Positions 36,335 through 46,530 are shown, counted from the first letter of the stretch. The stretch: DNA of 64,000 bases from Yeosuana marina (GCF_011762485.1 NZ_JAAKGI010000005.1:186001-250000), one strand, 5' to 3'. Translations and numbers: made by a program. The notes: a model not told the origin generated them from the sequence alone.

Positions 36335-37189
36335 ATGAATAAAATCACTTTGTTAATGTATTGTAAAGATCGATCCAATATTATTGCATCGATAACCAAT
36401 TTTATCGCCAATAATGGTGGAAATATTGTTTATATAGACCAGCATGTTGATAGAGAGCAGGATATATTTTTTATGAGGTTAGAAAGTGAGTTTGAGGACG
36501 ATTCTTTTTCTATTGAAGACTTTAAAATACTTTTTAAAAACACCTTAGTTGATCAGTTCAAAATAAAATGGCGCATATATGCTTCAGGTATAAAACCAAA
36601 AATGGCTTTGTTTGTTTCGAAGTACGACCACTGTTTATATGATATTTTAGGCCGTTATAACTCTGGCGAACTGTTTTTAGAAATTCCGTTTATTTTAAGT
36701 AACCATTTAGATTTAAAACCAATAGTAGATAGTTTTAAGATACCATTTTATCATATTCCAGTGACTAAAGACACTAAAAAGGAAGCAGAACAAAAACAAT
36801 TAGAATTATTAACTAGTCACAATATTGATTTTATTGTTCTTGCCAGATATATGCAAATTGTGTCTGAAACACTCATTGATAAATATCCGAACAAAATTAT
36901 TAATATACATCACTCCTTTTTACCAGCGTTTGTTGGTGCAAAACCCTATCATTCTGCCTATAAAAGAGGCGTAAAAATTATTGGAGCCACAAGCCATTAT
37001 GTGACTGAAGAATTGGATGCAGGACCTATTATCGAGCAAGATGTAACCCGTGTATCACACACACATTCTATTGATGATTTAATTTCAAAAGGGCGTGACT
37101 TAGAAAAAATTGTGTTAGCTAATGCAATAAAACTGCATACCAACAGAAAAGTAATGGTATACAATAATAAAACGCTTATTTTTTCTTAA
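36335..37189 (+). CDS. purU: Formyltetrahydrofolate deformylase
   Basis: The 284-residue enzyme hydrolyses 10-formyl-THF to formate and THF. An N-terminal ACT domain (1-80; LLMYCKDRSNIIASITNFI) precedes a formyltransferase domain with NIHHSFLPAFVGAKPY (about 189-204) and VTEELDAGPIIEQ (about 222-234), giving the catalytic Asn, His and Asp. In other bacteria PurU balances folate pools and feeds formate to PurT. Its last four bases overlap the stop of the convergent metallo-hydrolase gene. Confidence 0.95.
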   Translation: MNKITLLMYCKDRSNIIASITNFIANNGGNIVYIDQHVDREQDIFFMRLESEFEDDSFSIEDFKILFKNTLVDQFKIKWRIYASGIKPKMALFVSKYDHCLYDILGRYNSGELFLEIPFILSNHLDLKPIVDSFKIPFYHIPVTKDTKKEAEQKQLELLTSHNIDFIVLARYMQIVSETLIDKYPNKIINIHHSFLPAFVGAKPYHSAYKRGVKIIGATSHYVTEELDAGPIIEQDVTRVSHTHSIDDLISKGRDLEKIVLANAIKLHTNRKVMVYNNKTLIFS

Positions 37190-38136
37190 TCAAGAGAGAA
37201 ATTCATGCCTTCTTTAGCAAAATGAAATCCTAAATTTTGGATACTATCCTTTAATCGATGTGTTTCTTTAAGTGCAGGATTTGTATGATTTAAATGAATA
37301 AAATAAATTTTAGATTTTGTTTCAAGGGGCTCATTTTCAAATAGCTTAGTTGTTTCAACAATAAAGGGATGCGGTATCTCCTTCATTAGTCTTGCTATTT
37401 CGCCATCTTTAAAAAATGTTGCGTCAACAAAAGCATAATCAACCTTTTTAACTTCTGCAATAATATCTTTGTTCCATAATTCCCATTTGTTGATATCTGG
37501 AATAAACAATGCAGATTTACTTTTACCTTGAATTTTATACCCAACAGTTTCAGAATATTCATCTCGATGTGGCACTAAAAACGGTGTAACCTTCAAATCG
37601 GTTCCTAAACTAATAGTTGAATCCTTTTGAATAGCTTTTAATTCGATATTTTTAGTCGACACTAATTGACTCCATGGTCCGTTAGTTTCTAAATAGGTTT
37701 TCATTCGTGGCATAGCGTAAACAGGAACTTCCTTCGCTCCCATGGCCTCAAGTCCTAAATACATCAAACCCGTATAATGACCAATATGCGCATGCGTCAA
37801 AAAAACGCCATCAATCACGTGACCATTGTCTAAATGATTTGTTTTTAAAATATGCGTTTGTTGCGTGAAATCAGGTGTTGCATCAAATATATATTTTTTG
37901 TTATTCTTCAAATCAACCAAGCCTAAACTAACTATGAGTTTTTTTGACTCCTTACCATCATAAAAAGCCTTACAACATTCCTTTTCACAATTAATATGAG
38001 GATATCCAGCATCTTGAGCAATTCCCAAAACAGTAATATACTGCCTATCTGGCTTTGATTGATTAGTATCTGGTTTGGAATTGCAACTGATAAAAGTTAA
38101 ACTTATGACCAAAAAATAAATTAAAGAAACTCTCAT
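37186..38136 (-). CDS. PqqB-like MBL-fold hydrolase, lipoprotein
   Basis: A 316-residue metallo-beta-lactamase-fold protein with a lipoprotein signal (MRVSLIYFLVISLTFISC, Cys18). It carries the zinc motif THAHIGHYTGL (HxHxGH form), VPHRDEYSETVGY and IHLNHTNPA, and LGIAQDAGYPHINC near the start, all of which resemble PqqB. No other pqq gene is present, and PqqB itself is not lipidated, so a role other than PQQ synthesis is likely. Envelope location and substrate are inferred or unknown. Confidence 0.85.
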   Translation of the reverse strand: MRVSLIYFLVISLTFISCNSKPDTNQSKPDRQYITVLGIAQDAGYPHINCEKECCKAFYDGKESKKLIVSLGLVDLKNNKKYIFDATPDFTQQTHILKTNHLDNGHVIDGVFLTHAHIGHYTGLMYLGLEAMGAKEVPVYAMPRMKTYLETNGPWSQLVSTKNIELKAIQKDSTISLGTDLKVTPFLVPHRDEYSETVGYKIQGKSKSALFIPDINKWELWNKDIIAEVKKVDYAFVDATFFKDGEIARLMKEIPHPFIVETTKLFENEPLETKSKIYFIHLNHTNPALKETHRLKDSIQNLGFHFAKEGMNFSLD

Positions 38137-38146
38137 TTGTATGTCT

Positions 38147-38154
38147 TATATTTG
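38147..38154 (+). promoter_or_regulatory. Minus-7 element of the DUF4197 gene
   Basis: TATATTTG lies 18 bases before ATG 38173 and makes an upstream in-frame start at 38137 unlikely. Confidence 0.5.
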
Positions 38155-38172
38155 TCTAATATATATAAAACT

Positions 38173-38889
38173 ATGGTTATGCTTAGAAAAGTTTTAGCTC
38201 TAATTATGATTTTAAATTTAACGGCCTGTGCAGAATTACAACAAGTTGTTAATCAACTACCTCAAGGCAGCGGAAGTGTTTTAAGTAACGCCGATATAGC
38301 AGCGGGACTTCGACAAGCTTTGGATTTAGGAATTGAAAAACAAGTAAGTAAACTTACCCAAACAGATGGTTTTTACAAGAATGATTTGGTAAAAATTCTG
38401 TTACCAGAAGAATTGCAAAAAGTAGATAAAACGCTACGCGATGTTGGCTTAAGTAGTCTTGCTGATGAAGGATTAAAAGTGCTTAACAGAGCGGCTGAAG
38501 ATGCTGTTAAAGAAGCGACTCCCATATTTGTAGATGCTGTTAAAAACATCACTTTTGCAGATGCAAAAAACATTTTATTAGGAAATGATGATGCTGCCAC
38601 ACAATATTTAACAAGCAAAACTCAAACAGCATTGTATGCTAAATTTAATCCAGTAATTAAAAAGTCATTCAGCAAAGTTGGAGCTGATCAAATTTGGAAT
38701 AATCTCATCAATAAATATAATACATTGCCGTTTACAGCAGATGTAAATCCTGATTTAACAGATTATGTTACTAACGAAGCTCTTCAAGGTGTTTATACCA
38801 TGATTGCTGTTGAAGAAAAAGATATAAGAACCCAGTTTTCTTCTAGAACTACAGATTTATTAAAAAAAGTGTTTGCGTTACAAGACTAA
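38173..38889 (+). CDS. DUF4197 lipoprotein
   Basis: The start ATG 38173 opens a lipoprotein signal (MVMLRKVLALIMILNLTAC, lipidated Cys19); a second ATG at 38179 is also possible. The mature 220 residues match DUF4197: LSNADIAAGLRQALDLGI, FYKNDLVKILLPEEL and FADAKNILLGNDDAATQYL, a mostly helical domain of unknown function found in envelopes of Bacteroidota and proteobacteria. It is transcribed alone. Confidence 0.9.
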   Translation: MVMLRKVLALIMILNLTACAELQQVVNQLPQGSGSVLSNADIAAGLRQALDLGIEKQVSKLTQTDGFYKNDLVKILLPEELQKVDKTLRDVGLSSLADEGLKVLNRAAEDAVKEATPIFVDAVKNITFADAKNILLGNDDAATQYLTSKTQTALYAKFNPVIKKSFSKVGADQIWNNLINKYNTLPFTADVNPDLTDYVTNEALQGVYTMIAVEEKDIRTQFSSRTTDLLKKVFALQD

Positions 38890-38987
38890 ATATAGTTTAA
38901 TTTTATAACACAAATTATAAAAACTGCATATTGTACTTTAATTCAAAATAAAAATGTATATTTAAGAGTCTGTAAATCAGGGACTCT

Positions 38988-39167
38988 ATGAATAGAATTG
39001 ACGTTATAAAATCCGATCAAGATAAACTTATTAAGCGCTACAAAGATCTTATAGAGCAAGCTTATAATGTACGTCAAACAGACAGCGCCCTAAGCGATAT
39101 TTCGGAATATAAAGCTATTAAACTTCTTAATAAACTTCATAGATTAAATTTTCTTTCTAGAAAGTAA
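38988..39167 (+). CDS. Small helical protein, resembles the Lacal_2735 family
   Basis: ATG 38988 gives 59 residues (MNRIDVIKSDQDKLIKRYKD...), ending LHRLNFLSRK. The pattern of a KLxxRYKDLIEQAY helix, then SDISEYKAIKLLNKL, resembles a small flavobacterial family known only as Lacal_2735; the match is by eye and tentative. It is basic and helical with no signal or membrane segment. Confidence 0.6.
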   Translation: MNRIDVIKSDQDKLIKRYKDLIEQAYNVRQTDSALSDISEYKAIKLLNKLHRLNFLSRK

Positions 39168-39258
39168 TGAAACTCTTCGTTAAAAAATTATTATTCTTTT
39201 AACTTTTAAATGACATCTAATTCATCTTAGCGCACGTATTTTATATAAAAAAGAACCT

Positions 39259-39390
39259 ATGAGCGCACATAATTGTAGAGTTGGAAAAATAGTTCCTAAT
39301 TCTGATATAGAATTTAATGAAGATATAATGACTCACTCAAAAAATGGTGAGGATTTAAATGATGACAACCATCTAGAATCCCTAGATTAA
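39259..39390 (+). CDS. Possible 43-aa acidic peptide
   Basis: ATG 39259 to TAA 39388-39390 gives [20 protein letters not shown] and an acidic tail ([15 protein letters not shown]). It overlaps the convergent pyrF by 9 bases. No family recognised; the composition is protein-like but the length is small. Confidence 0.3.
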   Translation: MSAHNCRVGKIVPNSDIEFNEDIMTHSKNGEDLNDDNHLESLD

Positions 39391-40203
39391 GTTATTTATA
39401 ATATCTTGCATTTGCTGCTGTAATTCTGAAGCTTTTAGAGCAGCTTCAGAAGCAAAATTCGTGTCTTTAGAGGCATAAATAATACCTCTTGAAGAATTAA
39501 TAAGCAAGCCAACATGTTTATTCATTCCAAACTTACAAACATCCTGTAAATTACCTCCTTGTGCTCCAACACCTGGCACCAATAAAAAACTATCTGGAAT
39601 AATCTGCCGTATGTCTGCTAAGTATTCAGCTTTGGTCGCTCCAACCACATACATTAAGTTTTCTGAATTCTTCCAGGATTTAGATATTTCTAAAACTGTT
39701 TTATAAAGTTCTTTACCTTCAAGATTTTTTGTTTGAAAATCAAAAGCACCTTCATTGGATGTTAAAGCTAGAAGAATAGTATGTTTATTTTCAAAAGATA
39801 AAAACGGCTCTACGGAATCTTTCCCCATATATGGCGCTACTGTAACACTATCAAAAGCTAAATCTTCAAAAAAAGCTTTAGCATACATACTACTGGTATT
39901 ACCAATATCACCTCGCTTCGCATCAGCAATTGTAAAGATGTCAGGATGTTTTTCATTAATATACTTAATGGTTTTCTCTAAAGCTTTCCAACCTTTTAAA
40001 CCATACGCTTCGTAAAACGCAGTGTTAGGTTTGTAAGCAACACATAAGTGATGTGTGGCATCAATAATCGCTTTATTGAACTCAAAAATAGGATCTTTAT
40101 TTTCTAAAAGATGCTTTGGGATTTTGTTTAAATCGACATCTAATCCTATACAGAGAAAGGATTTTTTTTTATGAATTTGGTTTATTAATTGTTGAGTTGT
40201 CAT
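39382..40203 (-). CDS. pyrF: Orotidine 5'-phosphate decarboxylase
   Basis: The 273-residue type 2 OMP decarboxylase makes UMP, the last step of de novo pyrimidine synthesis. [13 protein letters not shown] (17-29), [13 protein letters not shown] (about 56-68) and the catalytic [20 protein letters not shown] (about 90-109) are characteristic. It starts at ATG 40203, only five bases after the T run of a hairpin that also ends prfA, which is unusual for a gene that needs its own transcription. Confidence 0.95.
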   Translation of the reverse strand: MTTQQLINQIHKKKSFLCIGLDVDLNKIPKHLLENKDPIFEFNKAIIDATHHLCVAYKPNTAFYEAYGLKGWKALEKTIKYINEKHPDIFTIADAKRGDIGNTSSMYAKAFFEDLAFDSVTVAPYMGKDSVEPFLSFENKHTILLALTSNEGAFDFQTKNLEGKELYKTVLEISKSWKNSENLMYVVGATKAEYLADIRQIIPDSFLLVPGVGAQGGNLQDVCKFGMNKHVGLLINSSRGIIYASKDTNFASEAALKASELQQQMQDIINNLI

Positions 40204-40208
40204 ATTTT

Positions 40209-40231
40209 AAAAAAGCCTCTATAAAGAGGCT
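40209..40231 (-). terminator. Hairpin with U-run between prfA and pyrF
   Basis: On the minus strand AGCCTCT and AGAGGCT pair around TTAT and are followed by six T. The pyrF ATG comes five bases later, so this is either a partial terminator or a control element of pyrF. Confidence 0.75.
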
Positions 40232-40238
40232 CATTATT

Positions 40239-41315
40239 TTAAATTACATCATCACTAGCTTTCAATTTTTCTGTATTTTCAGCTAATTGTAATTCATCTA
40301 TTATTTTTTGAATATCCCCATTTACTATATTAGACAAATCGTAAAGCGTTAAGCCTATTCTATGGTCAGTTACTCGTCCCTGTGGATAATTATACGTTCT
40401 AATTTTTGCACTTCTATCACCTGAGGACACCATAGACCCTCTTTTTGCTGCATCTTCTTCATTTTTCTTAGCCAACTCCATTTCGTACAAACGAGAACGC
40501 AATACTTTAAAGGCTTTCTCTTTATTTTTATGTTGTGATTTTTGGTCTTGACATTGCGCGACTAAACCTGTTGGAATATGGGTAAGACGAACAGCTGAAT
40601 ACGTGGTGTTTACCGATTGTCCACCAGGACCAGACGAACAGAAAAAGTCAATTCTAACATCTTTAGGATTAATTTCAATATCAAATTCTTCTGCTTCTGG
40701 AAAAACCATCACGGTTGCGGCACTTGTATGAACACGTCCTTGAGTTTCTGTTTGTGGAACACGTTGTACACGATGTACACCCGCTTCAAATTTTAAAGTT
40801 CCGTAAACATCGTCGCCTGTTACTTCAAACTGAATTTCTTTAAAGCCTCCGTTAGTGCCTTCACTAAAATCTACGGTATCGACTTTCCATCCTTTACTTT
40901 CACAGTATTTTGAATACATTCTAAACAAATCACCCGCAAAAATACTCGCTTCATCACCTCCTGTTCCCGCTCGTAATTCTACAACTGCATTTTTAGTATC
41001 TTCAGGATCTTTAGGTATTAAAAGGAATTTTATTTCATCTTCCAGTTTAGGAATTCGTTCTTTAGCTTCTTCATATTGCATTTTGGCCATATCAACCATT
41101 TCTGGATCACCGCCTTCAGACATAATCGCTTCAGCTTCAGACAAATTATCTAAAAGTGATTGATATTCGTCTCGTTTATCAACAAGTACTTTTAAGTCTT
41201 TATATTCCTTATTTAAAGCTATATAACGCTTTTGATCTGTCATTATATCTGGCTGAATGATTAAATCACTCACCTCATCAAAACGTTGTTTAATTATTTG
41301 TAATTTCTCTAACAT
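40239..41315 (-). CDS. prfA: Peptide chain release factor 1
   Basis: The 358-residue factor reads UAA and UAG at the ribosomal A site. The domain-3 GGQ motif is in [14 protein letters not shown] (about 225-238), which triggers peptide release, and the anticodon-like PxT region is represented in the preceding domain (PQTETQGRV). The C-terminus is normal. It reads into pyrF through the hairpin at 40209-40231; linkage of the two genes is frequent in flavobacteria, as I recall. Confidence 0.97.
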   Translation of the reverse strand: MLEKLQIIKQRFDEVSDLIIQPDIMTDQKRYIALNKEYKDLKVLVDKRDEYQSLLDNLSEAEAIMSEGGDPEMVDMAKMQYEEAKERIPKLEDEIKFLLIPKDPEDTKNAVVELRAGTGGDEASIFAGDLFRMYSKYCESKGWKVDTVDFSEGTNGGFKEIQFEVTGDDVYGTLKFEAGVHRVQRVPQTETQGRVHTSAATVMVFPEAEEFDIEINPKDVRIDFFCSSGPGGQSVNTTYSAVRLTHIPTGLVAQCQDQKSQHKNKEKAFKVLRSRLYEMELAKKNEEDAAKRGSMVSSGDRSAKIRTYNYPQGRVTDHRIGLTLYDLSNIVNGDIQKIIDELQLAENTEKLKASDDVI

Positions 41316-41433
41316 CTACCTTTTAAATTGTTCCCCAAAAATACGATAATTTATGAATTTTCAATATGAATGATATATTTAGAATTGAATTACAAAAAAT
41401 ATCGTCTACTAAGACTTAACATAATAAATAAGT

Positions 41434-41468
41434 TAAAAAAAAGGAAGCTAGATAGCTTCCTTTTTTTT
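41434..41468. terminator. Terminator behind the ribonucleotide reductase gene
   Basis: GGAAGCTA and TAGCTTCC pair perfectly around GA, with a run of A before and T after, so it can work in both directions. Confidence 0.85.
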
Positions 41469-41489
41469 AATAAATAATGGTTTTTAAGA

Positions 41490-44048
41490 TTAACCACATT
41501 TTGAAGACCCACAATCTTTACAGGTTAAGCAGCCTTCTTGATAGATTAAATTTTCAGATTTACAATTATCACAAACATGTCCTTTAGCTTGCGTTCCGTC
41601 TTCAACATACCGTTTAAGAGCTCTCACAACACCATTTTTCCAAGTATTGATAGATTCACTATCTAGTTGTAAACTATTAATTAAATCTACAATTTTATCG
41701 ATAGGCATTCCATGGCGGAGTGTACTTGAAATTAGTTTGGCATAATTCCAGAACTCTGGATTAAATTTATGAGACAGTCCTTCTATCGTTGTTTTGTAAC
41801 CTCGTTTGTTTTGATATTGAAAATCATAACGCGAACTTCCATCATCATTTCTACTTTTTATAATAAGCCCTTTTGCGACCCATCTCGGAATTAAAATACC
41901 ATCTTCATCATCGGCTAACCCTGTGAAAATTTCATAAGGTTTATCATCGATCAAACCGATAAATGCAATCCATTTTTCTTTACTATTTTGAAAACGAACC
42001 ACATCGGCTTCTAAAACTTCTGGTCGCTTGGTAGGAAACACAGTTAATAAATCTTGTGCTTTTTCTTCTTTATCTTCTTCATTTGAGATTAAAACACCTG
42101 ATCGAGAACCATCACGATACACGGTTACACCTTTACATCCTACTTCCCAAGCTTTTAAATACAAGTCTCCTACCAATTCTTCGGTAGCATCGTTAGGTAA
42201 GTTAATGGTAACACTAATAGAATGATCAACCCATTTTTGAATAGCGCCTTGCATACTCACTTTACTCATCCAATCGACATCATTAGATGTGGCTTTGTAA
42301 TAAGGTGACTTTTTTATTAATTTATCTAATTCTTCTTGCGTAAAATGTTTAGAACTATCAATACCATTAACTTCCATCCATTGTTTAAATCTATGATGGA
42401 ACACCACGTATTCTTCCCAAGAATCTCCAACTTCATCAACAAAATCAATACGAACATTTTTATCATTGGGGTTTACCTTACGTCTACGTTTGTAAACAGG
42501 CATAAAAACAGGCTCTATTCCTGAAGATGTTTGCGTCATTAAACTCGTTGTCCCTGTTGGAGCTATCGTTAACAAAGCTATATTTCGACGACCATATTCC
42601 AACATATCATAATACAATTTCTCATCTTCATTTTTTATACGTTGAATAAACGGATTATTTTCTTCACGTTTCGAATCAAAAATCGCAAAAGCACCACGGT
42701 CTTTAGCCGCATAAACCGATGCGCGATACGCTTCAATACATAATGTTTTATGAACTTCTAACGAAAACGCATTGCCTTCTTTACTTCCATATTTAATACC
42801 TAGAGCTGCTAACATATCACCTTCAGCAGTAATACCAATACCTGTTCTTCGTCCTTCTTCGGCTTTATTTTTAATATTTAACCATAGATTTCTTTCGGTA
42901 GCTTTAACCTCATCTAATTCTGGATCTGCATCAATTTTTTCTAAAATAACATCGATTTTTTCAAGTTCTAAATCAATGATATCATCCATAATACGTTGTG
43001 CAGCAACGATATGTTTTTTAAACAACTCAAAATTAAAAGAAGCCTCTTTTGTAAATGGTTTTTCTACATATGAAAATAAATTTATCGCTAACAAACGACA
43101 TGAATCATAAGGACATAAAGGAATTTCTCCGCAAGGGTTTGTAGACACTGTTTTATATCCTAAATCCGCATAACAATCTGGTACAGATTCGTTTATAATG
43201 GTATCCCAAAATAAAATTCCTGGCTCGGCCGATTTCCATGCGTTATGTATTATTTTTTTCCAAATACTAGTTGCTTGAACTGACTGAGAATATTTTGGAT
43301 TTTCACTAAATATTGGATATTTCTGAGTGTAAGTCGTATCTGTTTTTACCGCTTTCATAAAAGCATCATCTATTCGAACAGAAACATTAGCACCCGTCAC
43401 TTTTCCTTGTTCTAATTTTGCATCAATAAAATCTTCAGAATCAGGATGATTGATTGACACTGATAACATTAAAGCCCCACGACGACCATCTTGCGCAACT
43501 TCGCGCGTTGAATTAGAATAACGTTCCATAAAAGGAACAATTCCTGTAGATGTTAACGCTGAATTTTTTACTGGAGATCCTTTTGGTCGAATATGTGATA
43601 AATCGTGACCAACACCACCGCGACGTTTCATTAATTGCACTTGCTCTTGGTCTATTTTCATAATACCACCATACGAATCTGATTCTCCCGAATTACCAAT
43701 AACAAAACAATTTGAGAGAGATGCAGTTTGGTACGGATTTCCAATACCTGCCATTGGACTTCCTTGAGGAACAATATATTTAAAGTCTTTAATTAGGTCA
43801 AAAACGGCTTCTTCTGAAAGTGAATTTGGATATCTTGCTTCAATTCTTGCAATTTCTTTTGCAATACGACGATGCATATCGTTAGGTGTTAATTCATATA
43901 AATTACCTTGAGAATCTTTTAAGGCATATTTATTTATCCATACACGAGCTGCTAAATCATCGCCTTTAAAATAAATTACTGAAGCTTCAAATGCTTCTTC
44001 TTGTGTATAGATTCTTGATTGTTTGAGGGATTTGGTTTCTACAGGCAT
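41490..44048 (-). CDS. nrdJ: Adenosylcobalamin-dependent ribonucleotide reductase (class II)
   Basis: The 852-residue enzyme reduces ribonucleotides using a radical formed from coenzyme B12. NPCGEIPLCPYDSCRLL (about 305-321) carries the substrate Cys and Glu, and YQTASLSNCFVIGNS an upstream active-site Cys. The C-terminus is a zinc-ribbon-like CDNCKSENLIYQ with further Cys pairs, and it ends GSSKCG. I start at ATG 44048 (MPVETKSLKQSRIYTQ), not at TTG 44087. No class I or III reductase is in the window. Confidence 0.94.
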   Translation of the reverse strand: MPVETKSLKQSRIYTQEEAFEASVIYFKGDDLAARVWINKYALKDSQGNLYELTPNDMHRRIAKEIARIEARYPNSLSEEAVFDLIKDFKYIVPQGSPMAGIGNPYQTASLSNCFVIGNSGESDSYGGIMKIDQEQVQLMKRRGGVGHDLSHIRPKGSPVKNSALTSTGIVPFMERYSNSTREVAQDGRRGALMLSVSINHPDSEDFIDAKLEQGKVTGANVSVRIDDAFMKAVKTDTTYTQKYPIFSENPKYSQSVQATSIWKKIIHNAWKSAEPGILFWDTIINESVPDCYADLGYKTVSTNPCGEIPLCPYDSCRLLAINLFSYVEKPFTKEASFNFELFKKHIVAAQRIMDDIIDLELEKIDVILEKIDADPELDEVKATERNLWLNIKNKAEEGRRTGIGITAEGDMLAALGIKYGSKEGNAFSLEVHKTLCIEAYRASVYAAKDRGAFAIFDSKREENNPFIQRIKNEDEKLYYDMLEYGRRNIALLTIAPTGTTSLMTQTSSGIEPVFMPVYKRRRKVNPNDKNVRIDFVDEVGDSWEEYVVFHHRFKQWMEVNGIDSSKHFTQEELDKLIKKSPYYKATSNDVDWMSKVSMQGAIQKWVDHSISVTINLPNDATEELVGDLYLKAWEVGCKGVTVYRDGSRSGVLISNEEDKEEKAQDLLTVFPTKRPEVLEADVVRFQNSKEKWIAFIGLIDDKPYEIFTGLADDEDGILIPRWVAKGLIIKSRNDDGSSRYDFQYQNKRGYKTTIEGLSHKFNPEFWNYAKLISSTLRHGMPIDKIVDLINSLQLDSESINTWKNGVVRALKRYVEDGTQAKGHVCDNCKSENLIYQEGCLTCKDCGSSKCG

Positions 44049-44232
44049 TGATTTTGGTTTAAGTTTTTTAGTTTTACATTTCAACAAATTACGTAAAAAA
44101 GTTACACTAAAAACATAACAAAAATCATAAAGTTTACAGAAAAATATGATAACTAATTAAATGTGAGTTATTTAAAAATTTATCAACATAAAAAAGTTAA
44201 CAAATTTTTTAATTTAATTTGGTTTTAAAAAT

Positions 44233-45204
44233 TTAGAAATCTACAGCAAATCCGATTCCTAAAAACTGCTTCCATTGAGTCTTAGCTCCAGCCTCATCTA
44301 GTTCACCCTCAATGACTGAAGGCTTGGTTGTTTTAACATCATCATCGTATCTAAGATGCGAACCTAATGTTGCTTTCACAAAACTATTCACTTTAAAATC
44401 AAAGTTAATTTGCCAATCAACATCAATATTTCCAAAGCTATTAATATAATCTGTATATAAACTTACTAGGTGTTTTACGGTTATGTTTTCAAGGACTTCC
44501 ATTTCGTAACTGTTAGTCACCAATATTCCTACTTCCTTTTGAATACGTTTTCCTTCTATAATCACATTACCTTCATCATCTAATACCGCAGGATCAACTC
44601 CAAATGCTCCCGCATTAGCAAGATCCTGATCTAAAACAAAGGTTGTTTTTAATGTCAAAGGTGAAAAGTAAAAAGACATATCATCTCTATTTTTAGCGTA
44701 TTCCATACCACCACCAAAAAACAAATAACCAGGAGCCATTAATTTTGAAATAGGATCATCTGTATTCGGATACTTATATCCATTAGTAAATTGCGTCTTA
44801 AAATTAAGTCTTGCTGAATAATACCAATTCGACAAACTATCTGGTTTATACCCCAGATTTGAATTAAATTCTATAACATCTTCTGTCTTTCTTAATTCTC
44901 TCGCTTGTTGTTTGTTAATACCGTATCTCGAGGTTAATCTGTTTTTCCAGGAAAAATATTTGTCTTTATAATTTATATTGGATTCTGAATTAAACAAGGC
45001 AGATACTGAATTACTACCACCAGAATTCCAATTTGAAAAAGTCACTTCACTTAAATTAACACCAATTTTGTTATTTTTATCCCACTCTGGTCGTAACTCT
45101 TTAACTTTATCATTCTTGTTGGTTTTCATAAACAATGATGAAGGTTGCGCACTTACAATTTGAATAAATAATATGCAAAAAAAGAGAACTAAAGGCTTTT
45201 TCAT
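44233..45204 (-). CDS. DUF3078 outer-membrane-like protein
   Basis: A 323-residue protein with an ordinary signal peptide (MKKPLVLFFCILFIQIVSA) and a beta-strand-rich body with alternating hydrophobic segments (FSWKNRLTSRYGINKQ, WYYSARLNFKTQFTNGY, FGGGMEYAKNRDDMSFYF) that end in a terminal Phe (FLGIGFAVDF). This is DUF3078, likely an outer-membrane beta-barrel. The function is unknown. It lies between nrdJ and purM on the same strand, at gaps of 184 and 69 bases. Confidence 0.88.
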   Translation of the reverse strand: MKKPLVLFFCILFIQIVSAQPSSLFMKTNKNDKVKELRPEWDKNNKIGVNLSEVTFSNWNSGGSNSVSALFNSESNINYKDKYFSWKNRLTSRYGINKQQARELRKTEDVIEFNSNLGYKPDSLSNWYYSARLNFKTQFTNGYKYPNTDDPISKLMAPGYLFFGGGMEYAKNRDDMSFYFSPLTLKTTFVLDQDLANAGAFGVDPAVLDDEGNVIIEGKRIQKEVGILVTNSYEMEVLENITVKHLVSLYTDYINSFGNIDVDWQINFDFKVNSFVKATLGSHLRYDDDVKTTKPSVIEGELDEAGAKTQWKQFLGIGFAVDF

Positions 45205-45273
45205 GAGTTGGCTATACTGATTTAAAAGTTAAAAGATTTATCAAAAATCATTCCATTTTAAAAAATTAAAATT

Positions 45274-46452
45274 TTAATACGTAAACTCTCCAAACTCACT
45301 TTTTATTGTAAGTTTTTTTTTATTTGATGCTGCTACTCTACCAATTATTTGGGCATCTACATTAAAAGATTTAGATATTTTTATAATGTCTTCGGCTATC
45401 TCAGAAGACACATACAACTCCATTCTATGTCCGCAATTAAAGACCTGATACATTTCTTTCCAATCTGTTTTTGATTGCTCCTGTATCAACTTAAACAAAG
45501 GCGGTACAGGAAACATATTGTCTTTTATAATATGAAGATTCTTTATAAAATGAAGGATTTTAGTTTGGGCCCCTCCAGAACAATGTACCATGCCGTGAAT
45601 TGACTCACTAGTAAACTTTGATAAGATTTCTTTGATAATTGGTGCATAGGTTCTTGTTGGCGATAACACTAATTGTCCTGCATCAATTGGTGAGTCTTTT
45701 ACGCTATCTGTTAATTTAACGTTGCCTGAGTATACCAAATCTGATGGCACAGCAGCATCAAAGCTTTCTGGATATTTTTTCGCTAAATACTTGTCAAACA
45801 CATCATGCCTCGCTGATGTTAAGCCATTACTACCCATACCACCATTATATCCTTTCTCATAGCTTGCTTGACCTGAAGAAGACAAACCTACGATGACATC
45901 TCCTGCCTTAATATTAGCATTGTCAATAACATCACTACGTTTCATTCGAGCGGTCACGGTAGAATCTACAATAATGGTTCTTACTAAATCCCCCACATCG
46001 GCAGTTTCTCCGCCAGTTGAATGAATGGTTACACCAAATGATTTCAATTCTTGAATAAGTTCTTCGGCTCCATTTATTATTGCTGAAATAACATCACCAG
46101 GAATCACGTTTTTATTTCTTCCAATGGTTGAAGATAGCATGATATTATCTACCGCACCAACACATAACAAATCATCAATATTCATAATTAATGCGTCTTG
46201 AGCGATGCCTTTCCAAACAGAAATATTGCCTGTCTCTTTCCAATACATATACGCCAGCGATGATTTTGTACCGGCGCCATCAGCATGCATAATCAAGCAA
46301 TAAGCATCATCACCTGTTAAATAGTCTGGGACAATTTTACAAAATGCTTGAGGAAACAATCCTTTATCAACATTTTTTATCGCATTATGAACATCTTCTT
46401 TGGATGCAGAAACTCCTCGTAGCGCATAGCGTTTACTTATCTCTTGACTCAT
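45274..46452 (-). CDS. purM: Phosphoribosylformylglycinamidine cyclo-ligase
   Basis: The 392-residue AIR synthetase closes the imidazole ring of purines (FGAM + ATP to AIR). HADGAGTKSSLAYMYW (about 53-68), DLLCVGAVDNIMLSSTIGRN and IHSTGGETADVGDLVRTI (about 143-160) are the PurM/PurL superfamily ATP and substrate loops. It is longer than the E. coli enzyme (about 345), as usual in Bacteroidota. Not linked to other purine genes except purU, 9 kb away. Confidence 0.93.
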   Translation of the reverse strand: MSQEISKRYALRGVSASKEDVHNAIKNVDKGLFPQAFCKIVPDYLTGDDAYCLIMHADGAGTKSSLAYMYWKETGNISVWKGIAQDALIMNIDDLLCVGAVDNIMLSSTIGRNKNVIPGDVISAIINGAEELIQELKSFGVTIHSTGGETADVGDLVRTIIVDSTVTARMKRSDVIDNANIKAGDVIVGLSSSGQASYEKGYNGGMGSNGLTSARHDVFDKYLAKKYPESFDAAVPSDLVYSGNVKLTDSVKDSPIDAGQLVLSPTRTYAPIIKEILSKFTSESIHGMVHCSGGAQTKILHFIKNLHIIKDNMFPVPPLFKLIQEQSKTDWKEMYQVFNCGHRMELYVSSEIAEDIIKISKSFNVDAQIIGRVAASNKKKLTIKSEFGEFTY

Positions 46453-46530
46453 TAATCTAAATTATTATTAAAATGCAAAAATAAACATTGTTTACTTTTT
46501 AGATGAACTTTTTATTACCGAATATTAACA

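Noticed and set aside
44049..44232. Possible cobalamin riboswitch before the ribonucleotide reductase
   Set aside because: No B12-box-like sequence or suitable fold was found on either strand.
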